From positions 11,672,024 to 11,736,023 of the forward strand of contig JAKZAN010000001.1 of the NCBI GenBank assembly GCA_023053545.1: a stretch of 64,000 nucleotides of DNA, in the 5' to 3' direction. Below the pieces are notes generated by a model. It worked only from the letters and a program-made list of their open reading frames with translations, searched no databases and had not been told where the DNA came from. The translations under genes and the position numbers were made by a program. Source of the stretch: Lepidurus packardi (taxonomy: Eukaryota > Arthropoda > Branchiopoda > Notostraca > Triopsidae). Each line of letters begins with the position of its first letter. The first letter of the stretch is position 1. Positions 60,758-64,000 of this stretch are shown here, piece after piece.

Positions 60758-62400
60758 TCAACGGAGAGCGTCGTCACGATTATTCGGTAGTTTAATTTCG
60801 GGTGACTTCCAAGGTAAGCCCACCTCATAGCGCACGCCATTATGCCGGATCGTTAAGCTTATGGCCTTTAGCGCTATGGCTTGATCCGGTCGTTGAATTA
60901 GGGGATATGCCTTACTCCCTAAAGATTCGATTTCCCAAAATTGCTGAACCATGGAATGCAAAGCGTCGTCCGAAGGTGGGGGCATGTTCACATGTGCACA
61001 CATGTGTGGAGTCATGCTGGATGCAGAAGTCCCGAGTTTGATAGGAAGGCGCCCGACGATGCACCATCCGAAGGGAGTACGGATAGCCTTCGGAGCGTTC
61101 GTGTCTCTGGGCGGTTTTCGAACTTCCAAGACATTGTGGGCATCAACGGCGTCCATACCCAGTAAAACGGTAACTTCCCCGGAATCGATGGAGGCTAGGT
61201 CCAGATTGTTCAGGTGCTTCCATGTACGCTTCAACTTGGGCCACTCCAGAGCCCTGCGACTGATGTTCAGGCGAGGTACAATGTAGGCATCAGTTATTTT
61301 CAGTATAAAGTCTCCGGAATGGGATGAAGCCATGAAGTTTACTCGTTGAACTGCGATAAGGGGGTCGGAACCGTGAAACGTTCCCAACCGGACGGTTTAT
61401 TTCGGTCCATCGAGTTGTAATAATTTCGCGATGTCGTCTCTAATCAGTGAAACTTCACTGCCGTTATCCAGGAGGGAGTAGGTCTTGTAGGTTAGCCCAT
61501 TAGCAGGCAGGCATACCGGTACAACTGACAATAGGATGATATCATCACGTTTCGGAGTTGTCATCGCGTTAACGCTGCGGTTCGTGGTATCTCCTGTAGC
61601 TCCCGGGGAAGATGGCTTCGCTCCTCCGTTGCTGCTCTATCCGTCGTAGACTCTGGGAGCTCCATGAAGAAGGGGATGGTGCAGCCTCTTTCATTCGTCT
61701 GTGCCACATTCCTTCCTTACTTGACAGTCCCGGCTAAGATGTCCGCGCTCAAGGCACCGAAAGCAGCATCCTTTGTTTCTGGCTAGCGTGATCTTACGCG
61801 AGAGAAAGTGACTAGACCCCGAGAGAAACCCCTGGGACATAAAGGTGCGGAACTCACCGTGCGGCCAGGTGGGCAACGGGAGAACCAGGTATATAGAGGT
61901 GGTAAACTAGACACTAAACCTGAGCAGATCAGCCTAATTAAACTAGCGATCAATGTTCAGTAAGTGTCATAGAAGACACGCTTCCAGCGTGATCTTTTCT
62001 TCGGGAGAAAGGCTTCGGAGCGTATTGCAGTTTTCCATGAGGTGGGACTGCTGGCAGGCAGGGCTCTCCATTCCCTTAGTCGACGCGGGTTGGGCTCCTG
62101 TATGCGATGACTCCCTTGTGGTTCGAGGGATTCCGATCCTTTCCTTGGTTTTGGGATTTCCCGCTTTTCTTGGAATCTTTCTTCTGACTTGCCTCCTTAG
62201 TGGCTTCAATGGGTCTTACCAGGGCCTCGCTCATGACCATCTCTTCGAGCCAAGAATCCAGATCGTGTAGGGTCGGAGGGCGTGTCATCAGGGCGAAAAC
62301 GTGACGTCCCCATTTATTGCAAAGTCGGGTGGGGAATTTCGTCTGTCCGCTTTTACTGACATACTTTTCGCTTTTGGCACGTGTGGTCTTTTTTTAAGTG
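60758..62400 (-). pseudogene. BEL/Pao gag-pol remnant: gag end, zinc knuckles, protease
   Basis: In minus order: gag end (KWGRHVFALMTRPPTLHDLD, about 62320-62250), a knuckle CQQSHLMENC with LSPEEKITLE (about 62040), CCFRCLERGHLSRDC (61770), protease LLDNGSEVSLIRDDI (about 61470, Asn in place of the usual Thr/Ser of the active site), and a protease-RT linker at 61387-60758 (VTVLLGMDAVDAHN, RTPFGWCIVG, HSMVQQFWEIES). It continues into the RT at 60757. Several frame breaks. Confidence 0.75.
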
Positions 62401-62529
62401 AAAGTTTGGCCCTCCTGGTGTACTCAAGGGGTTCGAAACTTAACTGTAGCCTCGTACACCCTGCAAAGTCGGTTACAATTGTATCTCTTTATAGCACGTG
62501 TAACTTCACTTGTGACTGAATAACTTAAC

Positions 62530-62660
62530 AATTACATAGATTGTAGCTTTGTACTACTACAATAACCGTTGTAGCTTTAGTTTTAGCTTTGTAACCGTAC
62601 TTTGTAGCTTTATTACCGTACTTTCTAATTTTGTAACCATATTTTGTAGTTTTGTAACCC
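62530..62660. repeat. Imperfect tandem repeat (TTTGTAGCTTTGTAACCGTA type)
   Basis: About five degenerate units of 22-25 bp. No coding potential. Confidence 0.6.
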
Positions 62661-63597
62661 AGTAGCCTTCCCTTCGGCCCTTGTTCACTTTACTCCCCAC
62701 ATGCTAAACAGTAACCCAGGAATCTGCAAATTGTAGAGTATTTCCTTGGGTCAATCGCGAATGGAGTGAATCGCGGTTCATCATCCAAACCATGCCTGTT
62801 TCAATGACAATACGCCACAAATTGCAAGTTAAACTTGCACTAATTTCAAACGTACTTACAATTACAAGATATTCCTATTTAAGATGTTCCTATGCGAACA
62901 TTAGCCATATGCATATGACAATGCATTTTACATTAGTAAAACTCAGGAGACTTCAACACTCGTTAAGTTTGTACATATAAGGAATCACGTTGTTTTCCCA
63001 TCATTACAAAGTTTCAGCAAAGATTAAAACAATTCACAAACAAAACCAAGATAAAAAGTCTGCACACTTGTGCGTCTGTCTGTTCGGTTGTATCTAGACT
63101 ACCCATAGAGTAATAATAAATAGAGAGAACATTGAGGCCTTTCCTTACGGAAAGTTTGTTACCACTTTCGAGAGCCCCAGGCTAACCCCATGAGAGGAGA
63201 AGGTTGGCCAGAACTTCTTGGGACAGCGGGAACTACGAAAAACGGAGTTGAGCTGTAAATCGATACCAAATGGACTCGATCGATTTCTTTGCCTTAGCGG
63301 AGACCAAGCGGGAAATTTTTAAACATTAATCCGAACTATAACCGGATCCTAGCGACCATTTAGAAAATGCACATATTTATATAATACAACGAGTATGTAT
63401 AGAATAAAAACAAAAAGTCGATACATGAAAAAAAAGGGTTGGGGGTTACAAAAAATGGGTTTTGACATTGCAAGCATAGGAATTTCCGACAGGGATACGG
63501 AGGATTGATTTTACTCTTGGTATGTCAATGTTAACATTTGAAACATTATGTAAACACTTCAAAATTATAAGTGAGGTTAATTTAAGGATTATACATG
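62661..63597. other. Intergenic stretch
   Basis: AT-rich, with no recognised gene, RNA or transposon end. Possibly LTR or leader sequence of the BEL remnant, but no repeat partner is in the window. Confidence 0.4.
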
Positions 63598-64000
63598 TCA
63601 GTTTCCACTGAATATGGTGCATTTCTTGTTCACCTGCCTTAAAGTTCCAGAGTGCGTTTGGCTATTACGGGCGCGTGCGTAATGGTACAGTCTGGTGTTT
63701 AAATATTTTCTTACAACAAGACTAACAAAAAGTCGCCCATGTTTGTCCTGTCCTGACAACTGATTATCATGCTCGACAAGTGCTTTCAATATATCTCCCT
63801 TTTCTTGGCAATTCTCAAACACGTAACTAACGATAGACTCTTCCAGTCTTTCCACTGCTGGAATACTGTTGGGTGTTGAGGCTAAGATCGTTCGAAAAAA
63901 GCGTTCGCATAAACGACAAAGAAAGTGCACTAAGGCGCTTGGTCTGCAAAGGCCGCTGTTTGTGTTACTGTAACTTTTTACAGCTATTAAATCTGTGCGA
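63598..64000 (-). CDS. Unrecognised ORF, open at window edge
   Basis: Open for 134 codons from the right edge to the stop at 63598, so the start is outside. Reads ALVHFLCRLCERFFRTILAS, AVERLEESIVSYVFENCQEK, LSGQDKHGRLFVSLVVRKYL and ends KKCTIFSGN. Helical, basic near the end (RLYHYARARN). The even composition without stops suggests real coding sequence, perhaps a C-terminal domain of a transposon-borne protein, but I do not recognise the family. Confidence 0.45.
   Translation of the reverse strand, partial: RTDLIAVKSYSNTNSGLCRPSALVHFLCRLCERFFRTILASTPNSIPAVERLEESIVSYVFENCQEKGDILKALVEHDNQLSGQDKHGRLFVSLVVRKYLNTRLYHYARARNSQTHSGTLRQVNKKCTIFSGN

Noticed and set aside
1..64000. CRISPR arrays, operons or bacterial promoters
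   Set aside because: The sequence is eukaryotic: spliced genes, non-LTR and LTR retrotransposons; no spaced direct repeats of CRISPR type seen.

Overview
The window is eukaryotic, transposon-dense DNA. Genes are on both strands, coding pieces are joined by short GT-AG introns (49-120 bp), and the repeats include non-LTR elements, Gypsy and BEL/Pao LTR elements, hAT, PIF/Harbinger-like and CACTA-like DNA transposons. BEL/Pao elements, R2-clade elements in 28S rDNA and the tiny introns suggest an arthropod; the 28S pieces look chelicerate-like to me from memory, but I cannot fix the taxon. One conserved host gene is clear: mitochondrial phosphatidylserine decarboxylase (PISD), minus strand, exons between 39915 and 41156.

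Layout. 2-1402: end of a CACTA-type transposase, cut by the window edge. 1583-6663: a full-length non-LTR retrotransposon (minus) with an 11-bp target duplication. 6675-6945: a 20-bp satellite. 6991-7959: a broken non-LTR ORF1. 8044-15921: a composite CACTA-like transposon (element A) with CACTT/CACTG ends and TA flanks. It carries a C2H2-finger DDE transposase split by a 493-bp Harbinger-like MITE, a second spliced gene (ORF2, 'SAMD3-like'), and a 5'-truncated non-LTR copy with a 14-bp target duplication.

16500-24103: a circularly permuted Gypsy/hAT composite. The order is hAT 3' end, Gypsy 3' half, one LTR, Gypsy 5' half, hAT 5' end. The same 8-bp target duplication (CTTGCAAG) sits at both hAT edges, which implies a tandem array of a hAT-interrupted Gypsy. 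24112-24902: a 791-bp MITE with long inverted repeats. 24509-37042: a near-identical direct duplication (about 5.55 kb, spacing about 6.98 kb) carrying a dead hAT transposase and a second CACTA-like element (B). 37440-39925: a BEL leader joined to a decayed Gypsy pol that ends inside the PISD stop-codon region. 41157-45954: mostly decayed retroelement pieces.

45955-50543: a young BEL element (246-bp LTRs, 2 differences, 5-bp target duplication) with an uninterrupted 1348-codon ORF that lacks the reverse transcriptase; it interrupts an older Gypsy gag. 50953-54706: an older BEL pol with RT, RNase H and integrase, ending at a 17-G run. 55440-57991: an rDNA relic in which R2-clade pieces alternate with 28S rRNA fragments, including an exact R2-site 3' junction at 57020/57021 and two other 28S junctions. 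58532-59406: the 3' end of a third CACTA-like element (C) with its ORF2 exon. 60020-62400: a BEL pol fused in frame to Gypsy protease sequence. 63598-64000: an unrecognised ORF open at the edge.

The most noteworthy systems are the two-gene CACTA-like family (A, B, C), whose ORF2 keeps the same intron position and the same distance from the CACTG end in A and C, and the serial R2-clade insertions in one 28S gene relic.
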